A stretch of DNA of 64,000 nucleotides from CAWGJC01 sp965276665 (GCA_965276665.1 OZ255620.1:1116001-1180000), one strand, 5' to 3'. Shown: positions 53,096-62,728, counted from the stretch's first letter. The notes: generated from the letters alone by a model not told the origin. Numbers and translations: made by a program.

Positions 53096-53845
53096 TCAGC
53101 GCCCGAGATAGACTTCGACGACGCGCGGATCGGCACTCACCGCATCGATCGAGCCCTCGGAGAGCACCGAGCCTTCGTGCAGCACCGTCACCTTGACGCC
53201 GAGCGCGCGGACGAAATCCATGTCGTGCTCGACGACGACGACGCTGCGGGTGCGCGCGATGTCGCGCAGCAGGGTCGCGGTCTCCGCCGTCTCCGCATCC
53301 GTCATGCCGGCGACCGGCTCGTCCACCAGCAGCAAGCGCGGCTCCTGCGCGAGCAGCATGCCGATCTCGAGCCATTGCTTCTGGCCATGGCTGAGCGCGC
53401 CGGCCGGCCGGCCGCGATGCTCGGTCAGGCGGATCACCGCCAGGATCTCGCCGATCCGGGTGCGCTCGGCGGCGGTCTCGCGGGCGAAGATCAGCGCCCG
53501 CGGGGCGCGCGGACCGGCGAGCGAGAGCAGCAGATTGTCCCACACGCTGTGCATCTCGAACACGGTGGGTTTCTGGAATTTCCGGCCGATGCCGAGCTCC
53601 GCGATTGCCGGCTCGTCGAGCTGCGTGAGGTCGGTGTCGCGGCCGAACAGCACGCGCCCGGTATCGGGCCGCGTCTTGCCGGTGATCACGTCCATCATCG
53701 TCGTCTTGCCGGCGCCGTTCGGGCCGATCACCGCGCGCATCTCGCCCGCCTTCAGCACCAGCGAGAGCGAATTCAGCGCGCGGAACCCGTCGAAGCTGAC
53801 AGTCACGCCGTCGAGCATCAGCAGCGTCTCGGGCCGCCCGCTCAT
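53096..53845 (-). CDS. urtD: Urea ABC transporter ATPase UrtD
   Basis: 249 residues from the ATG that overlaps the urtC stop; a longer frame upstream is out-of-frame urtC sequence. LivG-class ATPase: Walker A GPNGAGKTT, signature LSHGQKQWLEIGMLL (the variant LSHGQ seen in UrtD), Walker B LLLVDEPVAGMTDAE and the HDMDFVRALG switch. The LSHGQ form and GMTD motif separate it from UrtE and LivG. Confidence 0.94.
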   Translation of the reverse strand: MSGRPETLLMLDGVTVSFDGFRALNSLSLVLKAGEMRAVIGPNGAGKTTMMDVITGKTRPDTGRVLFGRDTDLTQLDEPAIAELGIGRKFQKPTVFEMHSVWDNLLLSLAGPRAPRALIFARETAAERTRIGEILAVIRLTEHRGRPAGALSHGQKQWLEIGMLLAQEPRLLLVDEPVAGMTDAETAETATLLRDIARTRSVVVVEHDMDFVRALGVKVTVLHEGSVLSEGSIDAVSADPRVVEVYLGR

Positions 53846-54963
53846 GACGCGACCTCGCCCGCCTCTTCCCGCGCCGCCGCGGCGGCCAGCCGCCGCCCGA
53901 CGCGCGGGCGCCGCATGTCGAGCAGGCCGATCAGCCCACGCGGCAGGAACAGCGTGACCAGGATGAAGGCGCCGCCGAGCGCGAACAGCCAGAACTCGGG
54001 CAGCGCGCCGGTGAACACCGTCTTGCCAAAATTGACCAGCACGGCGCCGAGCACCGCGCCGATCAGCGTGCCGCGGCCGCCGACCGCGACCCAGATCACC
54101 GCCTCGATCGAATTCGCCGGCGCGAACTCGCCCGGATTGATGATGCCGACCTGCGGCACGTAGAGCGCGCCGCCGATCCCGGCCATGATCGCGGAGAGCA
54201 CGAACACGAGCAGCTTGTAGCGCTCCGGCCGGTAGCCGAGGAAGCGCGTGCGGCTCTCCGCGTCGCGCACCGCGATCAGCGCCTTGCCGAACCGCGAGAG
54301 CACCAGCGCGCGCGACAGCAGGAGGCAAAGCGCCAGCACCAGCGCGGTCACCAGCATCAGGCCCACGCGGGTGCTGTCGGCGGAAAGCGGGAACCCGAGC
54401 AGATCCTTGAAATCGGTCATCCCGTTATTGCCGCCGAATCCCATATCGTTGCGGAAGAAGGCGAGCAGCAGCGCATAGGTCATCGCCTGGGTGATGATCG
54501 AGAGATAGACGCCGGCGACGCGGCTGCGGAAGGCGAGCCAGCCGAACACCAGCGCGAGCAGGGCCGGCACCACGATCGCCATCACGACGGCGAAGCCGAA
54601 CCAGTTGAATCCCCACCAGTACCAGGGCAGCGTCTGCCAGCCGAGGAACACCATGAAATCCGGCAGCAGCGGATTGCCGTACACACCGCGCGTGCCGATC
54701 TCGCGCATCAGGTACATCCCCATCGCGTATCCGCCGAGCGCGAAGAACGCGGCGTGACCGAGCGAGAGGATGCCCGCATAGCCCCAGACGAGATCGACCG
54801 CGAGGGCGAGGATCGCATAGGCGAGATACTTCCCGGCCAGCGCCACCGTGAAGCCCTGCACGTGCCAGGCGCTGCCTGGCGGAAAGGCGAGATCGCCGAG
54901 CGCGAGCAGCAGCGGCAGGCCGAGGATGAGCACGAGCCCGAGGGTCAGGCGCGTGCGGCTCAT
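53842..54963 (-). CDS. urtC: Urea ABC transporter permease UrtC
   Basis: 373 residues with 8-10 membrane segments of the branched-chain amino acid permease (LivM) class. The marker segment WGYAGILSLGHAAFFALGGY is present, with TDFKDLLGFPL and LGYRPERYKLLVFVLSA following. It forms the channel together with UrtB. Its ATG overlaps the urtB stop and its stop overlaps the urtD start. Confidence 0.94.
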   Translation of the reverse strand: MSRTRLTLGLVLILGLPLLLALGDLAFPPGSAWHVQGFTVALAGKYLAYAILALAVDLVWGYAGILSLGHAAFFALGGYAMGMYLMREIGTRGVYGNPLLPDFMVFLGWQTLPWYWWGFNWFGFAVVMAIVVPALLALVFGWLAFRSRVAGVYLSIITQAMTYALLLAFFRNDMGFGGNNGMTDFKDLLGFPLSADSTRVGLMLVTALVLALCLLLSRALVLSRFGKALIAVRDAESRTRFLGYRPERYKLLVFVLSAIMAGIGGALYVPQVGIINPGEFAPANSIEAVIWVAVGGRGTLIGAVLGAVLVNFGKTVFTGALPEFWLFALGGAFILVTLFLPRGLIGLLDMRRPRVGRRLAAAAAREEAGEVAS

Positions 54964-56573
54964 GCCTCGACCGCCCGACCCTTGAGCGGAAACAGCCCGC
55001 GCGGCCGGCGCTGGATGAACAGGATGACGAGCACGAGGATCACGATCTTGCCGAGCACCGCGCCGGCGAAGGGTTCGAGGAATTTGTTCGCCATCCCGAG
55101 CGCCAGCGCACCGAGCGCGGTGCCCCAGAGATTGCCGACGCCGCCGAACACCACCACCATGAAGCTGTCGATGATGTAGCCCTGGCCGAGATTGGGGCTG
55201 ACATTGTCGATCTGGCTCAGCGCCACGCCCGCCATGCCCGCGACACCCGAGCCGAGGCCGAAGGTCAGCGCGTCGATCCACGGCGTGCGGATGCCCATCG
55301 CGGCCGCCATCCGCCGGTTCTGCGTCACCGCGCGCATCCGCAGCCCGAGCGGCGTCGCGCGCAGCACCGCCATCAGTCCGAACAGCACCAGCAGGGCGAA
55401 GATGATGATGTAGAGGCGGTTATAGGTGAGCTGCAACCCGCCGAGCTGCACCGCCCCGCTCATCCAGCCGGGCGTCGAAACGGCGCAGTTGGTCGGCCCG
55501 AACACGCTGCGCACCGCCTGCTGCAACACCAGTGACAGGCCGAACGTCGCGAGCAGTGTCTCCAACGGGCGGCCATAGAGGAAGCGGATCAGCAGACGCT
55601 CGATCGCGATGCCGGCGGCGCCCGACACCGCAAAGGCGAGCGGCACCGCGATCAGCAGGCTCGCCCAGGCGAGGCCCGGGGCGGTCGAGCCGATCACCTG
55701 CTGCACCACGAAAGTGACGTAGGCGCCGAGCATCACCATCTCGCCATGCGCCATGTTGATGACGCCCATCACCCCGAAGGTGATCGCGAGACCGGTCGCG
55801 GCGAGCAGCAGCACGGAGCCGAGGCTCAGCCCGTAATACGCATCCTGCACCAGCGACCACATGGCCAGAGTGTGGTCGATCGCGGCGATCGCCGCGCCGA
55901 TCGCGGCGGCGACCGCCGGCGGCTCGTTCCGCAGCGAGGCGAGGAAGGCGCGGGTATCGAGATCGCCGCGCGCGCGCAGCACCCGCACGGCGGCGATGCG
56001 GTCGGCATCCGGCGCCTGCCCGGCCGAGAGCAGGGAGGCGGCGCGCGCCTGCAGCATCGCCCGCTTCACGCCGGCATCGGTTTCGCGTGCGATGGCGCGA
56101 TCGAGCGAAGGCAGCGCGCCGGCGTCGCGCGCCTGAAACACCGCCTCGGCGGCGCGGGCACGGGTCGCGGCGTCGGGCGCGAACAGGCGCAGGCTGCCGA
56201 GCGCCGCCTCGACCGCGCTCCGCACCGCATTGTTCATCCGCACCTCGCGCAGCCCGCTCGCCATCAGGCCCGGCGCCGGCCTGCCGGTGAGCGCTTCGGC
56301 GAAGCCGCCACCGGCCTGGCGCACGAACAGCGCGCGATCGCTCTGCCGCGCATAGAGATGTCCACCCTGCAGGGCGGCAAGCACCGAAGCGGCGCGCGGA
56401 TCGCCCGAGGCGCCGAGCTGGTCCACGCCCTGACGGATGGTGTCATAGCTGGTGGCGGCAAGGTTCGCCGCCGCCGCAGGGTCCGGCGCCGTCTGGGCGC
56501 GGGCGGCGGGGGCAAAGGCGGGCATCAGCAGGAGAAGCAGGGCGGCGAGAATGCCGGCCGCCCGTCCCGGCAT
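54960..56573 (-). CDS. urtB: Urea ABC transporter permease UrtB
   Basis: 537 residues. A signal-like helix (GILAALLLLLMPAFAPAARA) leads a periplasmic helical region of about 200 residues (ATSYDTIRQGVDQLGASGDPRAASVLAAL), then a LivH-type permease core beginning YGLSLGSVLLLAATGLAITFGVMGVINMAHGEMVMLGAY. The long N-terminal region is a known feature of many proteobacterial UrtB proteins; its role is not established. The ATG at 56573 overlaps the urtA stop. Confidence 0.93.
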   Translation of the reverse strand: MPGRAAGILAALLLLLMPAFAPAARAQTAPDPAAAANLAATSYDTIRQGVDQLGASGDPRAASVLAALQGGHLYARQSDRALFVRQAGGGFAEALTGRPAPGLMASGLREVRMNNAVRSAVEAALGSLRLFAPDAATRARAAEAVFQARDAGALPSLDRAIARETDAGVKRAMLQARAASLLSAGQAPDADRIAAVRVLRARGDLDTRAFLASLRNEPPAVAAAIGAAIAAIDHTLAMWSLVQDAYYGLSLGSVLLLAATGLAITFGVMGVINMAHGEMVMLGAYVTFVVQQVIGSTAPGLAWASLLIAVPLAFAVSGAAGIAIERLLIRFLYGRPLETLLATFGLSLVLQQAVRSVFGPTNCAVSTPGWMSGAVQLGGLQLTYNRLYIIIFALLVLFGLMAVLRATPLGLRMRAVTQNRRMAAAMGIRTPWIDALTFGLGSGVAGMAGVALSQIDNVSPNLGQGYIIDSFMVVVFGGVGNLWGTALGALALGMANKFLEPFAGAVLGKIVILVLVILFIQRRPRGLFPLKGRAVEA

Positions 56574-57898
56574 CAGGTCTTGCCGGCGCCCGAGCCGCAT
56601 TTGCCGGTCTTGACGTTGAACGCGCCGCAGGAGAGCGGCGCGCGCCAGTCGCCGATCAGATCCTTGGTCTCCGCGACATAGGGCGACCATTCCTGCGCGA
56701 CCACCAGCCCCGGCGTCTGCGAGACGATGTTGAACTGGCCGTCATCCTGGATCTCGCCGATCAGCACCGGCTTGGTGATGTGATGGTTCGGCATCATCGC
56801 CGATTCGCCGCCCGAGAGGTTGGGCACGGAGACGCCGATCATCGCGTCGATCACCGCCGTGTGGTCGGTGGTGCCGGCCTTCTCCACGCCCTTTACCCAC
56901 ATGTTGAACCCGATGGTATGCGCCTCCATCGGATCGTTGGTGGTGCGCTTCGGATTCTTGATGAAGCCGTGCCAGGAATCGATGAACGCCTTGTTCTCGG
57001 GCGTGTCGACGCTTTCGAAATAATTCCACGCCGCGAGATGGCCGACCAGCGGCTTGGTGTCCATGCCCGCGAGCTCTTCCTCGCCGACGCTGAACGCCAT
57101 CACCGGAATGTCGGTCGCCTTGACGCCCTGATTGCCGAGCTCCTTGTAGAACGGCACGTTGGCGTCGCCGTTGACGGTGGAGACCACGGCGGTCTTCTTG
57201 CCGGCCGAGCCGAAACTCTTGATCTGGGAGACGATGTTCTGCCAGTCGGACTGCCCGAACGGCGTGTAGTTGATCATGATGTCGGCGGGTGCGACGCCCT
57301 TCAGCTTGAGATAGGATTCGAGAATCTGGTTGGTGGTGCGCGGATAGACGTAATCGGTGCCGGCCAGCACCCAGCGCTGCACCTTCTCCTCGCTCATCAG
57401 GTAATCGACCGCCGGGATCGCCTGCTGGTTCGGCGCCGCGCCGGTGTAGAACACGTTGCGGCTGCATTCCTGGCCCTCGTACTGCACCGGGTAGAACAGA
57501 ATGCCGTTCAGCTCCTCGAACACCGGCAGCACGGATTTGCGCGACACGCTGGTCCAGCAGCCGAACACCGCGGCCACCTGATCGCCGCTGATCAGCTGAC
57601 GCGCCTTTTCGGCGAAGAGCGGCCAGTTGGAGGCCGGATCGACGACCACCGCCTCGAGCTTGCGGCCGAGCACGCCGCCTTTCTGGTTCTGCTGGTCGAT
57701 CAGCATGAGCATGACGTCCTTGAGCGTCGTCTCGCTGATCGCCATCGTGCCGGACAGCGAATGCAGGATGCCGAGCTTGATCGGCGCATCCTGCGCCGAG
57801 GCGCGCCGCAGAATGCCCGGCATGGCGAGCGAGCCCGCCGCCAGCGCCCCGAGGCCGAGCTGCCGCCGGCTCGGCCCGAATGTTCCACCCGCCATCAT
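56573..57898 (-). CDS. urtA: Urea ABC transporter substrate-binding protein UrtA
   Basis: 441 residues from the first of two adjacent ATG codons, preceded by GGGGG. A Tat-like signal (SRRQLGLGALAAGSLAMPG) directs it to the periplasm. The mature protein is a periplasmic binding protein with UrtA landmarks: IKLGILHSLSGTMAISE, GCWTSVSRKSVLPVFEE, LFYPVQYEGQECSRNVFYTGAAPNQQ, and a Cys pair near the end (LSCGAFNVKTGKCGSG). It binds urea, possibly short amides. It is the first gene behind a sigma-54-type promoter. Confidence 0.95.
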   Translation of the reverse strand: MMAGGTFGPSRRQLGLGALAAGSLAMPGILRRASAQDAPIKLGILHSLSGTMAISETTLKDVMLMLIDQQNQKGGVLGRKLEAVVVDPASNWPLFAEKARQLISGDQVAAVFGCWTSVSRKSVLPVFEELNGILFYPVQYEGQECSRNVFYTGAAPNQQAIPAVDYLMSEEKVQRWVLAGTDYVYPRTTNQILESYLKLKGVAPADIMINYTPFGQSDWQNIVSQIKSFGSAGKKTAVVSTVNGDANVPFYKELGNQGVKATDIPVMAFSVGEEELAGMDTKPLVGHLAAWNYFESVDTPENKAFIDSWHGFIKNPKRTTNDPMEAHTIGFNMWVKGVEKAGTTDHTAVIDAMIGVSVPNLSGGESAMMPNHHITKPVLIGEIQDDGQFNIVSQTPGLVVAQEWSPYVAETKDLIGDWRAPLSCGAFNVKTGKCGSGAGKT

Positions 57899-57945
57899 TG
57901 CCCCCTGTGCTTCGATGAGGAAGACCTTAGATGAAGGAGACACGA

Positions 57946-57961
57946 TGCAATAACCGTACCA
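57946..57961 (-). promoter_or_regulatory. Sigma-54 (RpoN) promoter upstream of urtA
   Basis: Read on the minus strand the site is TGGTACGGTTATTGCA, which differs at one position from TGGCACGNNNNTTGCA, with GG and GC separated by exactly 10 bases. It lies about 48 bp upstream of the urtA ATG, correctly oriented. RpoN/NtrC control of urea uptake under nitrogen limitation is well known in other bacteria. No clear NtrC site was found upstream. Confidence 0.75.
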
Positions 57962-58031
57962 TCCAGAGAACCACTTCGGAAACGTGACGAGTTCCCGCCA
58001 TTGCCCGGATTCTGGGCAGCAGCCGTCCCGC

Positions 58032-58064
58032 CTGCCCCGATCCGAGCAAACCGGATCGGGGCAG
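58032..58064. terminator. Perfect 13-bp hairpin between the enolase-family gene and urtA
   Basis: CTGCCCCGATCCG and CGGATCGGGGCAG pair fully around AGCAAAC. It lies 35 bp after the minus-strand stop of the enolase-superfamily gene and upstream of the urt promoter, so it could stop read-through into urt. No T-run follows; a regulator-binding role is the alternative. Confidence 0.55.
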
Positions 58065-58098
58065 CACGATCAGGGCGACGCGATCGGGGCCGTCAGGA

Positions 58099-59187
58099 TC
58101 ACGCGATGCGATACGGCGCCAACACCGCCTCGTCCGGCTCGACGCCGATGCCGGGCGCCATCGGCGCGCTCACCGTGCCGTCGGGGTTGAGGGTCAGCGT
58201 CTCGCGATAGATGCGCCCCCACATCGGGTCGACCGTGTCGCGATAGAATTCGAGAATGAGCCCGTTCGGGATCGCGGCGACCAGATGGATGTGGATGTCC
58301 TGCGAGCCGTGCGGCGCGATGTCGAGATCATGCGCCTGCGCGAGCGCCGCCACCTTCATGAACTCGGTGACCCCGCCGAGCACCTTGGCGTCCGCGTTCA
58401 GGATCGCCGCGCAATCGTTGCGGATCAGGTCGCGGAAACCATAGCGGGTGTACTCGTTCTCCCCGGTCGCGATCGGGATGGTGGTCGAGCGTGCGAGCTT
58501 GCGGTGGCCGTCGTAATCATCGGGCGCCACCGGCTCCTCGAACCAGAACAGATCGTATCTCTCCACCTGGCGCGCGAAGCGGATCGCGTCGTAATGGCGA
58601 TAGGCGCAATTCGCATCGACCAGCAGCTTGACCGCCGGCCCGACCGCCTCGCGGCAGATGCGCACGCGCTCGACATCCTCCTCGATCGGCACCCCGCCCA
58701 CCTTGATCTTCACCGCGCGCGCGCCCAGCGCGACATTCTGCTCCATCTCGGCGGCAAGCTCGCGCAACCCCTTGCCTTCCTCGTAATAGCCGCCGGCGAC
58801 ATAGGTCGGCACGCGATCGCGGAAGCCGCCGAGCAGCTTGTGCAGCGGCATGTTCGCGAGCTTGCCGCGAATGTCCCAGAGCCCGATATCGATCGCCGAG
58901 ATCGCGCGCGTGGTCAGCCCGCGTCGCCCCACCAGCTTCGGCACCCACATCTTGTGCCACAGGCGCTCGACATCGACCGGATCCTCGCCGATCAGCAGCG
59001 GCGCGAGATGGGCCACGATGCTGCGCTCGATCGCGCCGCCCTTGCCGAGTCCGATGCCGGTCATGCCCGCATCGGTCTCGATCTTCACCAGCGCGTAATC
59101 GACATGGGTGTAGGTGTGCTTGCCGTTGGTGATCGGCCTGGTGCGCGGCCAGCGATATTCCTGCATGACGATGCCGGTTATTTTCAT
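58099..59187 (-). CDS. Mandelate racemase/muconate lactonizing-type enolase-superfamily dehydratase
   Basis: 362 residues. Catalytic and metal residues of the mandelate racemase subgroup are visible: Lys160/Lys162 (VKIKVGG), metal ligands Asp191 (LVDANCAY), Glu217 (WFEEPV) and Glu243 (ATGENEY), and an Asp266/His293 dyad (NADAKVL, APHGSQD). The enzyme probably dehydrates a sugar acid. The ATG at 59187 follows GGGAGGAA. It stands between the urt cluster and the acyltransferase fusion; no partner enzyme is adjacent, although an SDR-FAH sugar-acid set is 20 kb away. Confidence 0.9.
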   Translation of the reverse strand: MKITGIVMQEYRWPRTRPITNGKHTYTHVDYALVKIETDAGMTGIGLGKGGAIERSIVAHLAPLLIGEDPVDVERLWHKMWVPKLVGRRGLTTRAISAIDIGLWDIRGKLANMPLHKLLGGFRDRVPTYVAGGYYEEGKGLRELAAEMEQNVALGARAVKIKVGGVPIEEDVERVRICREAVGPAVKLLVDANCAYRHYDAIRFARQVERYDLFWFEEPVAPDDYDGHRKLARSTTIPIATGENEYTRYGFRDLIRNDCAAILNADAKVLGGVTEFMKVAALAQAHDLDIAPHGSQDIHIHLVAAIPNGLILEFYRDTVDPMWGRIYRETLTLNPDGTVSAPMAPGIGVEPDEAVLAPYRIA

Positions 59188-59320
59188 CCTGTTTCCTCCC
59201 GCTTCGGCGGGGCGCAGCATCCTCCAACACGGTTGCGCGCGAAAGGGTGGCCCGGCCCGTCACCGTTCGCTAGGTTGCGAGCGTGCCCCCGGAGACTGGG
59301 TCCGGCAGGCGGAGATCCGC

Positions 59321-62300
59321 ATGAACACGCCTCTGCTGACCAGCCGCCGGTTCCTGCCGCTCTTCCTCACCCAGATGCTCGGCGCGCTGAACGACAATCT
59401 GTTCAAGAACGCCTTCGCCCTGCTGGTGATCTTCGGCGTCGGGCAGGGCGGCCCGGAGCTCGTGGCGATCGCGGGCGGCGTGTTCATCCTGCCCTACGCG
59501 CTGTTCTCCGCGGCCGCCGGCGGCCTCGCCGACCGGTTCGACAAGGCCCGGCTGATCCGGCTCACCAAGCTCTTCGAGCTGCTGCTGATGGCGGGTGCCG
59601 CGGTGGCGCTCGCCACCGCGAACGTGCCGGCGTTGCTCGCGGTGCTGTTCGGGCTCGGCGTGCAGGCGACGTTCTTCGGCCCGCTGAAATACGGCATCCT
59701 GCCCGACCATCTGGACCGCACCGAGCTGCTGCGCGGCAACGGGCTGATCGAGGCGGGAACCTTCGCCGCCATCCTCGTCGGCACCATCGCCGGCGGCGTG
59801 CTGATCGGCCTCCCGCAGGGCGCGCGGATCACCGGCGCCTGCGGGCTGGTCTTCGCGCTGGCGGGGCTCGCCGCGTCGTGGCGTGTGCCGCCCGCGCCGC
59901 CCGCCGCGCGTCCGGCGATCGACTGGAACATCCTGCGCGCCACCATCGCGCTGCTGCGCGATGCGCGCGCCAATCGCGCCGTCTGGCTTTCGATCCTCGG
60001 CCTCTCCTGGTTCTGGACCCTCGGCGCCACCTTCCTGGCCGAGTTCCCGGTGCTCGCGCAGCACGATCTCGGCGCCGGCAATGGCGTGGTGACGCTGATG
60101 CTCGCCTGCTTTGCGATCGGCATCGGGCTCGGCTCCGTCGCGGCGGGACGGCTGCTGCACGGTGCGGTGTCGGCGCGCCACGTGCCGTTCGCCGCGCTCG
60201 CGATCTCCCTCTTCGCCCTGCTGTTCGCCTGGTGCCTGTGGCCGGTGACGCCGGCCTTTGGCTGGCACGGCATCCCGGCGCTGCTGACACGCCCGCGCGG
60301 CGCGCTAGCGATGTTCTGCCTGCTGGCGACGGCGGCGAGCGGCGGCGTGTTCTCGGTGCCGCTCTACGCGCTGATCCAGGAGCGCGCCGGGGCTGCGCAT
60401 CGCGCGCGGATGATCGCGGCGAACAACGTCGCCAATGCGGTGGGCATGGTGCTCGGCGCCGGCGTGCTCGCCGGCCTCGCAGCACTGCTCTCCGCGCCCG
60501 CGATCATCGCGATCGCGGCCCTGCTCAACCTCGCCGTGGCGGTGCTGGTGTGCGGTCTGCTGCCGAAGGATGTCGCGCTCACCCTCTGCGGCATCTATTT
60601 CCGGCTGCTGCACGGCGTCGCCCTGCGCGGCGTCGAGAACCTGCCGCCGGCGGGCACGGCCTGCGTGATCACGCCGAACCATCAGAGCTTTCTCGATGGC
60701 TGCCTGCTCGCCTGCGTCCTCCCGGGCGAGCCGGTCTTCGCCGTCGATCGCGCGATCACCCTGCAATGGTGGGCGAGGCCGTTCCTCGCCCCGGTGGACG
60801 TGCTGCCCGTCGATCCGGCGAACCCTTACGCGGTGCGCGAAATGGTGCGCGTCGTGCAGGGCGGCCGGAAGCTGGTGATCTTTCCCGAAGGCCGCATCAC
60901 CCGCACCGGCGGCCTGATGAAGATGTATGACGGCGCCGGGCTGGTCGCCGAGCGCGCTGGCGTCATGGTGGTGCCGGTGCGGATCGAGGGGCTGCAATTC
61001 AGCCCGTTCTCCCGCATGCGCGGCAAGCTCCGGCTGCGCTGGTTTCCCCGCCTCTCCGTCACGGTGCTGCCGCCGGTCACGCTCGCGGTCGATCCCGGGC
61101 TCCAGGGGCATGCGCGGCGCCGCGCCCTCGGCCTCGGGCTCGAGGATGCGATGGTCGGCGCGGAATTCGCGACGCGCCCGATCGACCGCACGCTCTTCGC
61201 CGCCCTGCTCGACGCCGCCGCGATGCACGGCATGGGCGCGCATATTCTCGACGATGCGCAGGCCGCTCCGCTCACCTATCGCCGCCTGCTGCTCGGCGCG
61301 GTCGTGCTCGGCCGCCGGCTCGCCGCGTTCACCGAACCGGGCGAGATCGTCGGGCTCATGCTGCCGAATGCGAGCGGCGCGCTGGTCACCTTCATGGCCC
61401 TGCAGGCCGAGGCGCGAGTGCCGGCGATGCTCAACCACTCGGCCGGCGCCGATGCCATGGCGGCAGCCTGCGCCGCCGCCGGCATCCGCCGCGTGCTGAC
61501 CTCGCGCGCCTTTGTCGAGGCGGCGAAGCTCGAGCCCGCGTTGGCGCGGCTCGAGCGCGATTGCCGCATCACCTGGCTCGATGATGCGCGCGCGGGGATC
61601 GGCAAGCTGGCGACGCTGCGCGGCATGCTCGATCTGCGAGGCGCATGGCGGCGTCCCGGCGCGGGCGCGCCACCCGCCTCCCCCGCCGTCGTGCTGTTCA
61701 CCAGCGGCTCGGAAGGCGCGCCCAAGGGGGTCGTACTCAGCCACCGCAACATCCTCGCCAATTGCGCGCAGATCGCGGCGGTGGTGGATTTCTCGCCGGC
61801 CGACCGCGTGCTGAACGCGATGCCGATGTTCCACGCCTTCGGGCTCACCGGCGGAACCTTATTGCCGCTGCTGAACGGCGTGCCGAATTTCCTCTACCCA
61901 TCGCCGCTGCATTACCGGACGATTCCGGAGCTCGCCTACGCGATCAACGCGACGATCGCCTTTGGGACCGACACCTTCCTCGCCGGCTGGGCGCGCTTCG
62001 CCCATGCCTACGATCTGCGCGCGATGCGCGTGATCTTCGCCGGCGCCGAGCGGGTACGCGAGGAAACACGGCGCCTCTACGCCGACCGCTTCGGCGTGCG
62101 CGTGCTCGAGGGCTATGGCGCGACCGAAACTTCGCCGGTGCTGGCGCTCAACACGCCGATGCACAACCGCCCCGGCAGCGTCGGCCGCCTGCTGCCCGGC
62201 ATCGAGGCGCGGCTCGAGCCGGTGCCGGGTATCGCGCAGGGCGGCCGGCTGCTGGTGCGCGGCCCGAACGTGATGCTCGGCTACCTGCTCGCGTCTGCGC

Positions 62301-62716
62301 CGGGCGCGCTCGAAGCACCCGAGGATGGCTGGTACGACACCGGCGATATCGTCGAGATCGATGCCGACCGTTTCGTCACCATAAGCGGCCGCGCGAAGCG
62401 TTTCGCCAAGATCGGCGGCGAGATGGTCTCGATGGCGGCGGCGGAACAGCTCGCCACCGCGCTCTGGCCGGAGGCGATGCACGCGGTGGTCAGCCTGGCC
62501 GATGCGCGCAAGGGCGAAACGCTGCTGCTGCTCACCACTCAGCCCGACGCCACCGCCAGCGCGCTCCTCGCCGCCGCCCGCGCGCAGGGGATCGCGGAGA
62601 TCATGCTGCCGCGCGCGGTCCGCATCATCAAGAAACTGCCCCTGCTCGGCAGCGGCAAGATCGACTACCCGGCCTCGCAACACCTCGCCGCATCGGCACG
62701 CGACGCGGCGGAATAG
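59321..62716 (+). CDS. Fused lysophospholipid transporter (MFS) - PlsC acyltransferase - acyl-ACP synthetase
   Basis: 1131 residues in three modules. Residues 1 to about 400 are an LplT-like MFS transporter (FLTQMLGALNDNLFKNAFALL). About 430-620 is a PlsC-type acyltransferase with NHQSFLD (His454) and FPEGRITRTG. About 650-1131 is an AMP-forming acyl-ACP/CoA ligase with TSGSEGAPKG (794-803), GYGATETSPV and WYDTGDIVEID. Together these flip 2-acyl-lysophospholipid inward and re-acylate it, as LplT and Aas do in E. coli with two proteins. The ATG at 59321 gives the MFS start; upstream open sequence is antisense to the previous gene. Confidence 0.93.
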   Translation: MNTPLLTSRRFLPLFLTQMLGALNDNLFKNAFALLVIFGVGQGGPELVAIAGGVFILPYALFSAAAGGLADRFDKARLIRLTKLFELLLMAGAAVALATANVPALLAVLFGLGVQATFFGPLKYGILPDHLDRTELLRGNGLIEAGTFAAILVGTIAGGVLIGLPQGARITGACGLVFALAGLAASWRVPPAPPAARPAIDWNILRATIALLRDARANRAVWLSILGLSWFWTLGATFLAEFPVLAQHDLGAGNGVVTLMLACFAIGIGLGSVAAGRLLHGAVSARHVPFAALAISLFALLFAWCLWPVTPAFGWHGIPALLTRPRGALAMFCLLATAASGGVFSVPLYALIQERAGAAHRARMIAANNVANAVGMVLGAGVLAGLAALLSAPAIIAIAALLNLAVAVLVCGLLPKDVALTLCGIYFRLLHGVALRGVENLPPAGTACVITPNHQSFLDGCLLACVLPGEPVFAVDRAITLQWWARPFLAPVDVLPVDPANPYAVREMVRVVQGGRKLVIFPEGRITRTGGLMKMYDGAGLVAERAGVMVVPVRIEGLQFSPFSRMRGKLRLRWFPRLSVTVLPPVTLAVDPGLQGHARRRALGLGLEDAMVGAEFATRPIDRTLFAALLDAAAMHGMGAHILDDAQAAPLTYRRLLLGAVVLGRRLAAFTEPGEIVGLMLPNASGALVTFMALQAEARVPAMLNHSAGADAMAAACAAAGIRRVLTSRAFVEAAKLEPALARLERDCRITWLDDARAGIGKLATLRGMLDLRGAWRRPGAGAPPASPAVVLFTSGSEGAPKGVVLSHRNILANCAQIAAVVDFSPADRVLNAMPMFHAFGLTGGTLLPLLNGVPNFLYPSPLHYRTIPELAYAINATIAFGTDTFLAGWARFAHAYDLRAMRVIFAGAERVREETRRLYADRFGVRVLEGYGATETSPVLALNTPMHNRPGSVGRLLPGIEARLEPVPGIAQGGRLLVRGPNVMLGYLLASAPGALEAPEDGWYDTGDIVEIDADRFVTISGRAKRFAKIGGEMVSMAAAEQLATALWPEAMHAVVSLADARKGETLLLLTTQPDATASALLAAARAQGIAEIMLPRAVRIIKKLPLLGSGKIDYPASQHLAASARDAAE

Positions 62717-62728
62717 CCGCCATCCCGG

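Noticed and set aside
51221..54163. A 980-residue plus-strand open frame across ureA-urtC
   Set aside because: It is antisense to six well-supported genes and has Arg/His/Ala-rich shadow composition typical of high-GC DNA.
57962..58098. NtrC binding sites upstream of the sigma-54 promoter
   Set aside because: No pair matching TGCACC..GGTGCA was found; the strong palindrome at 58032-58064 has a different sequence.
58285..60930. An 881-residue plus-strand frame across the enolase-family gene and the acyltransferase fusion
   Set aside because: It is antisense to one gene and out of frame with the other; composition is that of a shadow.
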